A stretch of 64,000 bases of DNA from contig JAJDAF010000030.1 in the NCBI GenBank assembly GCA_029261995.1, positions 1 to 64,000 on the forward strand. Direction: 5' to 3'. Below, piece after piece: positions 26,247 to 34,000 of the stretch. The translations under genes and the position numbers were made by a program. A model generated the notes under the pieces. It did not search any database and was not told the origin of the DNA. It saw only the letters and a program-made list of their open reading frames with translations. Numbering within the stretch: position 1 is the stretch's first letter; each line of letters begins with the position of its first letter. Source of the DNA: Candidatus Zhuqueibacterota bacterium (GTDB lineage Bacteria > Zhuqueibacterota > Zhuqueibacteria > Oceanimicrobiales > Oceanimicrobiaceae).

Positions 26247-27581
26247 CTAACCAAAGCCTACCACCCAGGCATCCACCAAACCGTCCTCCCCTATTCCTCG
26301 CAACTCCACATCAACAAACTGATTCGTAAGATCGCGCTCAGTCGTAGCCGCGACCTTGACGTAATTGCCGGTAAAACCCTGATGCCGCCCCGCTTCATTG
26401 CGCTCCTCAAACAAGACACTTGCGCGTTGTCCGAGAAAGCGGCGATTGAACTCCAGTTTCTTGCGTTGCGAAAGCTGCCGCAAAACCCGGCTTCTCGCCT
26501 TTTTCGTCTTAGGATTGACTTTCCCGGCCATTTTCACGGCTGGGGTTCCAAAGCGTTCCGAAAAGGGAAAGACGTGAAAATAAGCAAACGGCAAATCTGC
26601 CAGCAACTGCCTGGTGGCCTCAAATTCCAGATCGCTTTCTCCGGGGAAGCCCACCATGACGTCGGTGCCGAGACAAACATCCGGAATGAGCTCGTTTACC
26701 AGCTCCAGAAACTGGACATACTCTTTCACCGAGTAGAGGCGGCGCATCTTCATCAAAACGCCATCATGGCCGTGCTGCAGGGGAATGTGAAAGTGGTTGC
26801 ACAATTTCTCCGACTCAGCCATGTGGTGCACCAGAGCTTCCGGAATCGTGGTCGGCTCGATGGAGCTGATGCGGATGCGATCGAGGCCCTCGATGGTTTC
26901 GAGCATCCTGATGACATCGAGCAGCGCTTTGCCTTCGTGCTCGTAAGTGCCGATGTTGACGCCGCTCAGGACCAGCTCTTTGTGCCCGCGCTCCACCAGT
27001 TGCACGGCCTCGCGCTGAATATCCCAAAACGCACGGCTGCGCGCACGGCCGCGGGCAAATGGGATGATACAAAAAGTACACATGAAATCACAGCCATCCT
27101 GGACTTTCAGGTTGGCGCGGGTGGCATGCTCATAGTTGCCGACAGAACTGATGGTGAACGGCGTGTTCTTGATCTTGCTGCGCCGAATCAAGGGCTCCGG
27201 CAATTTCTGTGGCACATCGATGAAGTCGGCGACTTGCATTTTGTCTTCGGTGCCGAGAATCAAATCGACGCCCTCGATGCCGGCCAGCTCCTCCGCTCCC
27301 ATCTGCGCGTAGCAGCCAACCACGGCCACAAATGCTTCGGGTGAACGCTTCAGAACCTGGCGAACCAGTTGGCGGCATTTGGCGTCAGCTTGCTCCGTGA
27401 CCGTGCAGGTGTTGATCACGCACAAATCCGTGGCCTGACCGTAATCAACGACCTCGTAGCCCTTGTTCTTGAAATTGTTGCTAATGAGCGAGGTTTCGGC
27501 TTGGTTGAGCCGGCAGCCGAGTGTGTAGAACGAAGCGCGGTATGGCCGTCCGGCGGCTCGATTTTCATTGGTAGTCAACAT
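26247..27581 (-). CDS. mtaB: tRNA t6A37 methylthiotransferase MtaB
   Basis: The 444-residue radical SAM methylthiotransferase of the MtaB group makes ms2t6A37 in tRNAs reading ANN codons. N-terminal cluster cysteines begin at FYTLGCRLNQAE and the SAM cluster motif is GCDFMCTFC. The ATG at 27581 is preferred; a GTG at 27599 would overlap the upstream gene's stop codon (GTGA). It is coupled to the large radical SAM gene upstream. Confidence 0.93.
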   Translation of the reverse strand: MLTTNENRAAGRPYRASFYTLGCRLNQAETSLISNNFKNKGYEVVDYGQATDLCVINTCTVTEQADAKCRQLVRQVLKRSPEAFVAVVGCYAQMGAEELAGIEGVDLILGTEDKMQVADFIDVPQKLPEPLIRRSKIKNTPFTISSVGNYEHATRANLKVQDGCDFMCTFCIIPFARGRARSRAFWDIQREAVQLVERGHKELVLSGVNIGTYEHEGKALLDVIRMLETIEGLDRIRISSIEPTTIPEALVHHMAESEKLCNHFHIPLQHGHDGVLMKMRRLYSVKEYVQFLELVNELIPDVCLGTDVMVGFPGESDLEFEATRQLLADLPFAYFHVFPFSERFGTPAVKMAGKVNPKTKKARSRVLRQLSQRKKLEFNRRFLGQRASVLFEERNEAGRHQGFTGNYVKVAATTERDLTNQFVDVELRGIGEDGLVDAWVVGFG

Positions 27582-27595
27582 CTGCTTGTTCGACC

Positions 27596-30307
27596 TCACT
27601 TTGCCTGACCCAGTTCCATCGGTGAAACAAATTCGCGATTCTTTGTGGCGAACAAGCGTTCACGCCGAATGGCGAAAACCTCCGGCGGTAGTTCAGCGCC
27701 ATAGAGCGCCTTTAACACAACCTCAGGCCGGACGCTGCCGGAATTCCCCGTGGCCAGACGCATGCGCAACTGCAGCGGGACATCCGAATTGCAGACTTCA
27801 ATGCCCAGAATGAGCGGCTTGACATCGACGGTTCGCACCCTGCCCTTTGTGGTCTTCTCCACCGTCACGTTGTCCCGGCTGAACAGTTTCTCGACCAAGT
27901 CGCGGTGCAGAACGGCAGAGTCCATCTCGTTGCTGTTCAGGTCGTGGACTGCCGCACTCGAACGCAGTTTATGCCAGTTGATTTGGACGCTGTACTCCGC
28001 TGTTTCGATGACCTTGAACAGGGATTCGGCCTTGCGGTCGATGACTCTCAAAGCCCGGAGTTTCAGCCCGTCGGGCAACTCCTGATTGAGTTCTGTCAAC
28101 AGAGAATCCGCGGGAATCCTCACCGCTGTTTCGAAGTCGAGATACTCTTCGACACTTTCCAGGCCAACGCCCAAGGCCGGCCCAAACGCAATGACCGGTG
28201 CTGGATGGAATCCCTCGCTGAACCGCAGTGGTACCTGCGACCGGTTGAACGCGCGCGCAAAGACGCGGGTCAAATCGAGTGCCGAAAGATAGCTGAATTC
28301 GCCCAGCTTGCCGTAGGCCGTCCGGTAACGGGTTACTTCCTGTTCAAGATGAGAGAATCGTGCTTTTGGCTGCACCTTCAGTTGGACGCCGTTTGCAAGC
28401 GTGTTCCAACTGTCGATGCGCTCCTGGCGGATGGCATCGAGGTCGCACTCCAGGCCGCAGTGGTAGCAGACCAGTTTGTCGTCTTCAGAGGGCTTGCCCA
28501 GGTCTGTGCGGTCACGGTCGCTTTTTTTCTTAAACGGCTTCTCGCAGGCCGGCGAGAAGCGTTCTTTCATCGAGCGCTTCAGTTCTTGCACAAGCCATTC
28601 GGTCTTCACGAGCGAGTCGATGTGGTCCCAGGGCAGCCTGTCGGTGAGCGGAATCTCTTTCATCCAGATTTCCGGGTCGATGTCAAGCTCGCTGAGCACC
28701 TCTCGCCAGACATCAAGTTTTAGCTGATCCGTCCAGGCATCAAACACGCAACCACGTCGATAAGCCAGCTCAAGCGCCCTGCTGAGCCTCCTGTCGCCAC
28801 GCGAAAAAATCGCTTCCAGCCAGGAATGCTCCACGTCGTGCCACTTGAAGCGCAGCCTGCGGTACCGTGCGATCTGGTTGCGCAGATAGACCTGCTTTTG
28901 GCGCAGAGTTTCACTGTCGTCGAGCCCAAGCCACTGAAACGGCGCGTGCGGCTTTGGAATGTGAGAAGAAACGCTGATGGTGACCTGCGCTTTTTTGCCG
29001 TGCTGCTTTTCGGCCAGATGTAGAATCTTGACACCCAGGTCAATGATGCCCTGCAAATCCGCTTGCGTCTCCGTAGGCAGACCAATCATGAAATAAAGCT
29101 TTATGTGGCTCCAGCCGTTACGAAATGCCGTGGCGGAGCCTTCAAGTATCACTTCTTCGGTGATGCCCTTGTTGATGACATCGCGCATTCTCTGAGTTCC
29201 GGCTTCCGGCGCAATCGTAAACCCGGAGCGGCGCACTTTCGAGAGGCTCTCCCCCAACTCGTCGGTCATGCCGTAGACGCGCATGGAGGAAACCGCCATG
29301 GCCGCTCGCTTCTTCTCAAGCTCATCGCTGAGTTTCTGTGCGAGTGGGCCAATACAACTGAAATCGGCCGTGGAGAGTGCGGTCAAGGATGCCTGACCGA
29401 ACCCCGTCTTCTCCAGGCTGCTCATGACTGTGTTGATGATGTCCTCGGGCTTGCGCTCACGCACGGGGCGATAAATGGTGCCGGCCTGGCAAAAACGGCA
29501 GCCTTCGGTACAACCGCGCGCCACTTCAATTGAGACACGATTGTGAACAATGTCCGTGTGCGGCACCAGAATGTCGTCCGGGAAGGGATATTCGTTGATG
29601 TCTTCAACATAGGTACGTTTCACCGGAAACGGCGCGACCTCGCTGCCGGTGACGATTTGAAAGTCGGTTTCCGGGTCAATGGCCGTTTCGTAGAGCGATG
29701 GTACGTAAATGCCGGGGCATTCGGTCAAACTGATCAGAATGTCACGCCGGGAAAGGCCTTTGTCGCGCAGTTCGATAAAGCGGTCAACCACCTGCGGGAA
29801 CGCGGCTTCGCCATCTCCAAGCAGAATGCAATCGAAGAAATCCGCCACGGGTTCAGGGCTGAAAGCACAGGGACCGCCGGCAATCACCAGAGGCGCGTTG
29901 GCGTCACGATCGCGAGAGTAAAGAGGGATGCCGCCAAGATCCAGCATCGCCAGGATGTTTGTGTACTCCAACTCATACTGCAGTGAAAAACCAACGACGT
30001 CGAACTCGTGCAGCGGCGTTTGGCTCTCCATGGACACCAGCGGCAACCCGCTCTCGCGCAGCTTCTGCAGCATATCAATCCAGGGCGCGAAGCAGCGTTC
30101 GGCAGCGGTGTCGCCACGCTTGTTCAGGATGGAATAAAGAATGCGAATACCGAGGTGGGACATCCCGAGTTCATAGGTATCCGGGAAGCAAAGCACGACT
30201 CGTTTCGGAGCATCCTGCTTCGACTTTCGGATGACGTTCCACTCGTTGCCCAGGTAACGCACCGGCTTTTGAACTGAATTGAGGATATCTTGATAAATGT
30301 GCGGCAT
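27596..30307 (-). CDS. B12-binding-domain radical SAM protein fused to DUF2344 (TIGR03960/TIGR03936 type)
   Basis: The 903-residue protein has an N-terminal cobalamin-binding-like region (about 30-200), a radical SAM core with EVARGCTEGCRFCQAGTIY (CX3CX2C), and a C-terminal DUF2344 domain from about residue 670 (SEGFHPAPVIAFGPALGVGLE). This fusion is widespread; DUF2344 is often near ribosomal L21/L27 and RNase G genes. The function is unknown, probably RNA or nucleoside modification. The start at 30307 (MPHIYQDIL) is preferred over a GTG 10 codons upstream. Its last bases overlap the first possible mtaB start. Confidence 0.9.
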   Translation of the reverse strand: MPHIYQDILNSVQKPVRYLGNEWNVIRKSKQDAPKRVVLCFPDTYELGMSHLGIRILYSILNKRGDTAAERCFAPWIDMLQKLRESGLPLVSMESQTPLHEFDVVGFSLQYELEYTNILAMLDLGGIPLYSRDRDANAPLVIAGGPCAFSPEPVADFFDCILLGDGEAAFPQVVDRFIELRDKGLSRRDILISLTECPGIYVPSLYETAIDPETDFQIVTGSEVAPFPVKRTYVEDINEYPFPDDILVPHTDIVHNRVSIEVARGCTEGCRFCQAGTIYRPVRERKPEDIINTVMSSLEKTGFGQASLTALSTADFSCIGPLAQKLSDELEKKRAAMAVSSMRVYGMTDELGESLSKVRRSGFTIAPEAGTQRMRDVINKGITEEVILEGSATAFRNGWSHIKLYFMIGLPTETQADLQGIIDLGVKILHLAEKQHGKKAQVTISVSSHIPKPHAPFQWLGLDDSETLRQKQVYLRNQIARYRRLRFKWHDVEHSWLEAIFSRGDRRLSRALELAYRRGCVFDAWTDQLKLDVWREVLSELDIDPEIWMKEIPLTDRLPWDHIDSLVKTEWLVQELKRSMKERFSPACEKPFKKKSDRDRTDLGKPSEDDKLVCYHCGLECDLDAIRQERIDSWNTLANGVQLKVQPKARFSHLEQEVTRYRTAYGKLGEFSYLSALDLTRVFARAFNRSQVPLRFSEGFHPAPVIAFGPALGVGLESVEEYLDFETAVRIPADSLLTELNQELPDGLKLRALRVIDRKAESLFKVIETAEYSVQINWHKLRSSAAVHDLNSNEMDSAVLHRDLVEKLFSRDNVTVEKTTKGRVRTVDVKPLILGIEVCNSDVPLQLRMRLATGNSGSVRPEVVLKALYGAELPPEVFAIRRERLFATKNREFVSPMELGQAK

Positions 30308-30352
30308 CGCTTGTTCTGCTCTATTTCTGTGCGTCACAATTCTACGTAATGT

Positions 30353-30622
30353 CTAGCCGGTTGACGCGACCAGATTGCGCAGTTTGGCCAGATTCTCCTG
30401 GTCCTTCTCCGGGCCTCCAGGTGTCTCGAGAATGAAAGGCACGTCCCGGAGGCGCTCATCATTCACCAACAGCCTGAAGGCCTCGAGCCCCAATTCGCCG
30501 GCTCCGATGTTATCGTGGCGGTCTCGTTTGCTACCGAGTCCGAACTTGGAATCATTGGCATGGATGACTCCGACTTCTTCCGAGGTTTTGATAAACATAG
30601 GGGAATAGTTGATGACACACAA
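30353..30622 (-). pseudogene. Truncated duplicate of nfo (3' end only)
   Basis: The open frame encodes 89 residues matching the last roughly 75 residues of deoxyribonuclease IV (NDSKFGLGSKRDRHDNIG and ETPGGPEKDQ). The preceding roughly 200 residues of the TIM barrel are absent. The DNA at 30364-30584 matches 31527-31747 of the intact nfo at about 206 of 221 positions, including a 101-bp identical core (30456-30556). Without the barrel's other metal ligands it cannot be an active nuclease. The copies flank higBA. Confidence 0.85.
30364..30584. repeat. Direct repeat, left copy (nfo 3' segment)
   Basis: About 221 bp directly repeated at 31527-31747 with 15 differences by eye. All differences lie outside a central 101-bp identical stretch. 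The two copies are 1163 bp apart and enclose the higBA toxin-antitoxin genes. Confidence 0.9.
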
Positions 30623-30707
30623 ACGTTTTGTGATTCCTTGCTAACTGAGATCAGACGGAAACCAGTACCGACTGTTGGTATTAGCCGTCCCGTATTTTTG
30701 AAAGTCT

Positions 30708-31028
30708 CTAGCCCCGTCTCATCTGCGCTGAAGCTGTTGTTGAGGCAATTACTAGTTTTTCTACTTCATCAAGGTTTATTTTTTGCTTTGTCTGCCAAAG
30801 ATTGTAATTGTTTTGCATTATTAACCAACTCTCAGGCGAACGCCCGAGTGTTTTTGAAAGCCGTAGCGCCATTTCAGAGCTAATATTGCTTTGGCCTTTA
30901 ATGAGTCGATTGAAAGTTGAAGGCGCCACCTTGAGCTTCCCAGCGACAGTGCGGTAGCTTATGTTGAGATGCTCAAGATAAATTTCCCGTATAAACTCGC
31001 CCGGATGTGGTGGGTTATACATACTCAT
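30708..31028 (-). CDS. higA: HigA-type antitoxin (XRE helix-turn-helix)
   Basis: The 106-residue HigA family protein starts YNPPHPGEFIRE, followed by the helix-turn-helix VAGKLKVAPSTFNRLIKG and SSEMALRLSKTLGRSPESWL. It neutralises HigB and represses the operon. Its ATG overlaps the higB stop codon by one base (TAATG), so the pair is translationally coupled. Confidence 0.93.
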   Translation of the reverse strand: MSMYNPPHPGEFIREIYLEHLNISYRTVAGKLKVAPSTFNRLIKGQSNISSEMALRLSKTLGRSPESWLIMQNNYNLWQTKQKINLDEVEKLVIASTTASAQMRRG

Positions 31029-31306
31029 TAGTGATAATCCTCATAGTTGACTTCATATACATCGCCATCTCGAAATGTCAAGGTGATACGCCAATTCTTG
31101 CTTACATCTATGGCCCAAAATCCTTTCATCTTTCCCTTCAATGGATGCAGACGAAATCCTGGTAAATCCATATCTTCAATCACAGTTGCGGTATCAAGCG
31201 CTGCTAAACGTATTCTAAGCTTCTGTTTATGCGCAGGCTGAATGCCTGCGGTATTGCCTGTTTCAAAATATCTTTGCAGTCCTTTGTGCTTGAATGATTT
31301 TACCAT
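31028..31306 (-). CDS. higB: HigB-type toxin (RelE superfamily)
   Basis: The 92-residue protein (MVKSFKHKGLQRYFETG) ends with NWRITLTFRDGDVYEVNYEDYH, typical of HigB 'plasmid maintenance killer' toxins that cleave mRNA at the ribosome. The toxin gene precedes the antitoxin, as usual for higBA. The ATG at 31306 is preferred over an in-frame start 23 codons upstream with no family similarity. A TATATT box 15-20 bases upstream with TTGCGT 16 bp further is a possible promoter. Confidence 0.92.
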   Translation of the reverse strand: MVKSFKHKGLQRYFETGNTAGIQPAHKQKLRIRLAALDTATVIEDMDLPGFRLHPLKGKMKGFWAIDVSKNWRITLTFRDGDVYEVNYEDYH

Positions 31307-31524
31307 ACAAGCTAAATATAAAACATTTTGCGCAACACGCAACAGAGAGGACCAAGATATTCCGCCGCCGTGCAATTCAGACGCGCACCCGACTCTGAAC
31401 TGCGAAAAATAGAAACGTCCTCAAATCCTTTCATCATCGACCCGGCCGATTACCCGAGAGCTAACTTGGTAGTTAAATAAAAGCTGCTTAAGGCGGTCAC
31501 CCGCCACTCCCTTGACCTTCCGTT

Positions 31525-32379
31525 TCACGCTACCAGATCGCGGAGTTTGGCCAGATTCTCCTGATCCTTCTCCGGGCCTCCAGGTGTCTCGATAATGAAA
31601 GGCACGTCCCGGAGGCGTTCATCATTCACCAACAGCCTGAAGGCCTCGAGCCCCAATTCGCCGGCTCCGATGTTATCGTGGCGGTCTCGTTTGCTACCGA
31701 GTCCGAACTTGGAATCATTTACGTGAACGATTCCGACCTCTCCCGCACTAAGCAAGTCGTCAAGCTGCGCCAGGGTCTTTTCGTAGCCGCCAGGGTTGCG
31801 TAGCTCATATCCGGCGGCAAAAATGTGGCACGTGTCGATGCAAAATCCAACCCTTTCACGCGCTTCAACACCGTCTTTGATGGCGGCGAGTTGCTCAAAT
31901 GTGTAGCCCAGGTTCGAGCCCTGTCCCGCAGTTGCCTCAAGAAGCACCTTTGTGCCACAATCGGGCAATTGCGCCAGGACGACATTCAGGCTATCGGAAA
32001 TCTGTTTCATCCCGTTCGCCTCTCCCTCGCCCAAGTGCGAACCGGGATGTACCACTAAGAACGGAATACCGAGTTGATCCGCCCTGTGTAACTCTGTCGC
32101 AAAGGCATCGTGGGACTGTTGCAGCTTGAACGCATCGAACCCGCCAAGGTTAATCAGATAAGAGGCGTGCACGCACACTGCTTCGACGCCGGTGCGGATT
32201 TCTTCCTGTTTAAACCGCTTGATGTCTTCATCTGCGAGCGGTTTCACACGCCACTGGCGCTGGTTCGTGGTGAAAATCTGCACCAAATCGCAGCCTGACT
32301 CCACGCCGTTTTGCGGTGCTTTGAACACGCCGCCAGAAATCGACACGTGTGCGCCGAACCGCGCTTTCCCGGTTGCCAC
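31525..32379 (-). CDS. nfo: Deoxyribonuclease IV (AP endonuclease Nfo)
   Basis: The 284-residue TIM-barrel, tri-zinc AP endonuclease cuts DNA 5' to abasic sites in base-excision repair. Motifs in order are GAHVSISGG, HASYLINLG, HPGSHLGEG, LLEATAGQG, FCIDTCHIFAAGY and HVNDSK with DRHDNIG. The start codon is GTG at 32379, directly after the TAG of the small membrane gene; no suitable ATG exists. The 3' part is duplicated at 30364-30584. Confidence 0.95.
   Translation of the reverse strand: MATGKARFGAHVSISGGVFKAPQNGVESGCDLVQIFTTNQRQWRVKPLADEDIKRFKQEEIRTGVEAVCVHASYLINLGGFDAFKLQQSHDAFATELHRADQLGIPFLVVHPGSHLGEGEANGMKQISDSLNVVLAQLPDCGTKVLLEATAGQGSNLGYTFEQLAAIKDGVEARERVGFCIDTCHIFAAGYELRNPGGYEKTLAQLDDLLSAGEVGIVHVNDSKFGLGSKRDRHDNIGAGELGLEAFRLLVNDERLRDVPFIIETPGGPEKDQENLAKLRDLVA
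31527..31747. repeat. Direct repeat, right copy (within nfo)
   Basis: Partner of the repeat at 30364-30584; this copy is part of the intact nfo gene, with the identical core at 31619-31719. Confidence 0.9.
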
Positions 32380-32649
32380 CTAGCGCGCCAACCCGAGTTT
32401 TGAGATGAGTTTTTCAAAAAACGGAATTTGGTTCTTCAATGTTCCGTTTTGCTTTTGCTTGAGATAACTCGTCAGGGCCATCAGGAAGAAGCAGAACCCA
32501 AAGAGCAAACAGAAGAGTCCGACCATTGGCAGACTGCCTGACGCAGTCATGGCCAGCATAAGTTTTGAGTATTCCAAAATGCGGATGAAAAAATAGATGC
32601 AGCCGATGAAGGCCCCCGCCTGCACCAGCCATCGTAGATTGAATTTCAC
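32380..32649 (-). CDS. Small two-pass membrane protein
   Basis: The 89-residue protein has two hydrophobic segments, about residues 9-27 and 35-62 (GLFCLLFGFCFFLMAL), and a basic tail. I recognise no family. Its ATG overlaps the trxB stop codon (ATGA) and its stop directly abuts the nfo GTG, so trxB, this gene and nfo form a tight operon. That layout supports real coding. Confidence 0.75.
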   Translation of the reverse strand: MKFNLRWLVQAGAFIGCIYFFIRILEYSKLMLAMTASGSLPMVGLFCLLFGFCFFLMALTSYLKQKQNGTLKNQIPFFEKLISKLGLAR

Positions 32650-33581
32650 TCCTGCGCCTCAAGCCATCTCTCGGCGTCGATTGCGGCCTGGCAGCCCATG
32701 CCGGCCGCGGTGATCGCCTGACGGTAGGTGTGGTCCGCAACATCGCCGGCGGCAAACACACCTTCGACATTGGTCATTGTGCCTTTGGGTTGCACGATGT
32801 AACCGACATCGTCCAGCTCAATTTGCCCTTTGAAGATTTCTGTATTTGGCCGGTGGCCAATGGCGACAAAGACGCCATCCACCTCGCGCTCAGTTAGCGT
32901 GCCGGTTTTCACATTCTTGAGCGTGACGCCGGTCACGTCATTTTGAGCAGGATCGTGAATCTCTTCGACCACCGAATCCCAAATAAAATCAAGCTTGTCA
33001 TTCTTCATCGCGCGGGCCTGCATGAATTTCGACGCGCGCAGCTCGGCCCGCCGGTGAACCAGGTCTACCTGGCTGGCGAATTTGGTCAGGAAGGTCGCAT
33101 CTTCAATGGCGGTGTCTCCGCCGCCCACAACGATGACTTTCTTGTCGCGATAAAAGGCGCCGTCGCAGACCGCACATGTCGATACACCGTGGCCCATGAG
33201 CTTCTTTTCAGAATCCAGCCCAAGCAGTTGGGCGGAGGCGCCGGAAGCGATGATGACGGATTCGCTAAAATGCTGCCTGTCGCCAACCTGAACCTTAAAT
33301 GGCCGCTGCGAGAAATCGACGCTGGTGATGGCGTCCCAGACGATCTCCGCGCCGAATCTTTCAGCCTGCTCGCGCATTGAATTCATCAAATCCGGACCCA
33401 TGACGCCATTGGGGAAACCAGGATAATTTTCAACATCCGTGGTCAAGGTGAGTTGGCCACCAGGTTCGGGCCCGGCAAATAGAAGCGGCTTGAGATTGGC
33501 GCGCGCAGTATAGGTTCCAGCCGTGTATCCCGCTGGGCCGGAGCCGATGATAATGACATTTCTTACTTCTGAATTGCTCAT
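32646..33581 (-). CDS. trxB: Thioredoxin reductase
   Basis: The 311-residue flavoprotein disulfide reductase has IIIGSGPAGYTAGTYTARA (FAD), the redox pair CAVC near residues 135-138, GGGDTAIEDATFL (NADPH) and the C-terminal GVFAAGDVADHTYRQ. It reduces thioredoxin with NADPH in the cytoplasm. The ATG at 33581 has AGGAAG seven bases upstream. It heads the trxB - membrane gene - nfo operon. Confidence 0.96.
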   Translation of the reverse strand: MSNSEVRNVIIIGSGPAGYTAGTYTARANLKPLLFAGPEPGGQLTLTTDVENYPGFPNGVMGPDLMNSMREQAERFGAEIVWDAITSVDFSQRPFKVQVGDRQHFSESVIIASGASAQLLGLDSEKKLMGHGVSTCAVCDGAFYRDKKVIVVGGGDTAIEDATFLTKFASQVDLVHRRAELRASKFMQARAMKNDKLDFIWDSVVEEIHDPAQNDVTGVTLKNVKTGTLTEREVDGVFVAIGHRPNTEIFKGQIELDDVGYIVQPKGTMTNVEGVFAAGDVADHTYRQAITAAGMGCQAAIDAERWLEAQE

Positions 33582-34000
33582 GTTTCTTCCTGTTTTCTGT
33601 TCACAACCTGTCCTTTGTGGCGCTCGTTCGCCACGAAGGTTGCAACAATCGGCCCGCCGTATCATTCCCTGAAATGCTTATGAAGCGGCCATTTGCGTTC
33701 ATGCCCGGCAGACTATGTTCAAACAGCAATAATAATACTTCCACTATGTAAATGCAAGCAAAAACCCGACGGGTCAGATTTCATTTGGAATTCATTGATA
33801 CGCCCATTAACTTCAGTTGCGCTACATCACGAATTGCTGGAGATTGTCAGAATTGCGACATCATTAGATATGGGATTGAGATGCTGCCCATTTGGTGGGA
33901 AGCCTTTTGAAAACACCTTATATATTAAAGACCTAAGGCTTGCAATACAGGCCTTATTCGGAATCCAGGCTAAACTAAAGATGGGGCTCGAGGCCAGGGT
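33582..34000. other. Divergent intergenic region (419 bp)
   Basis: No convincing gene. It carries the trxB promoter (33729-33757) and a 5'-leader hairpin at 33612-33639 (CCTT-GTGGCG-6-CGCCAC-AAGG with one mismatch pair). The 34001 gene's promoter must also lie here; I see only A/T-rich TATATATTAAAG near 33917 and no paired -35. Confidence 0.6.
33729..33757 (-). promoter_or_regulatory. Sigma-70 promoter of trxB operon
   Basis: Minus-strand TTGCAT (33752-33757) and TATTAT (33729-33734) with 17 bp between them, 148 bases upstream of the trxB ATG. The leader contains a hairpin at 33612-33639. Confidence 0.7.

Noticed and set aside
30353-30622. Functional short nuclease gene
   Set aside because: It holds only the last quarter of Nfo and lacks most metal ligands; recorded as a pseudogene fragment.
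33763-33776. ACCCGACGGGT palindrome near the trxB promoter as a second Rrf2 site
   Set aside because: Arms are only five bases with a one-base centre; it does not match the 8-7-8 spacing of the suf operator.
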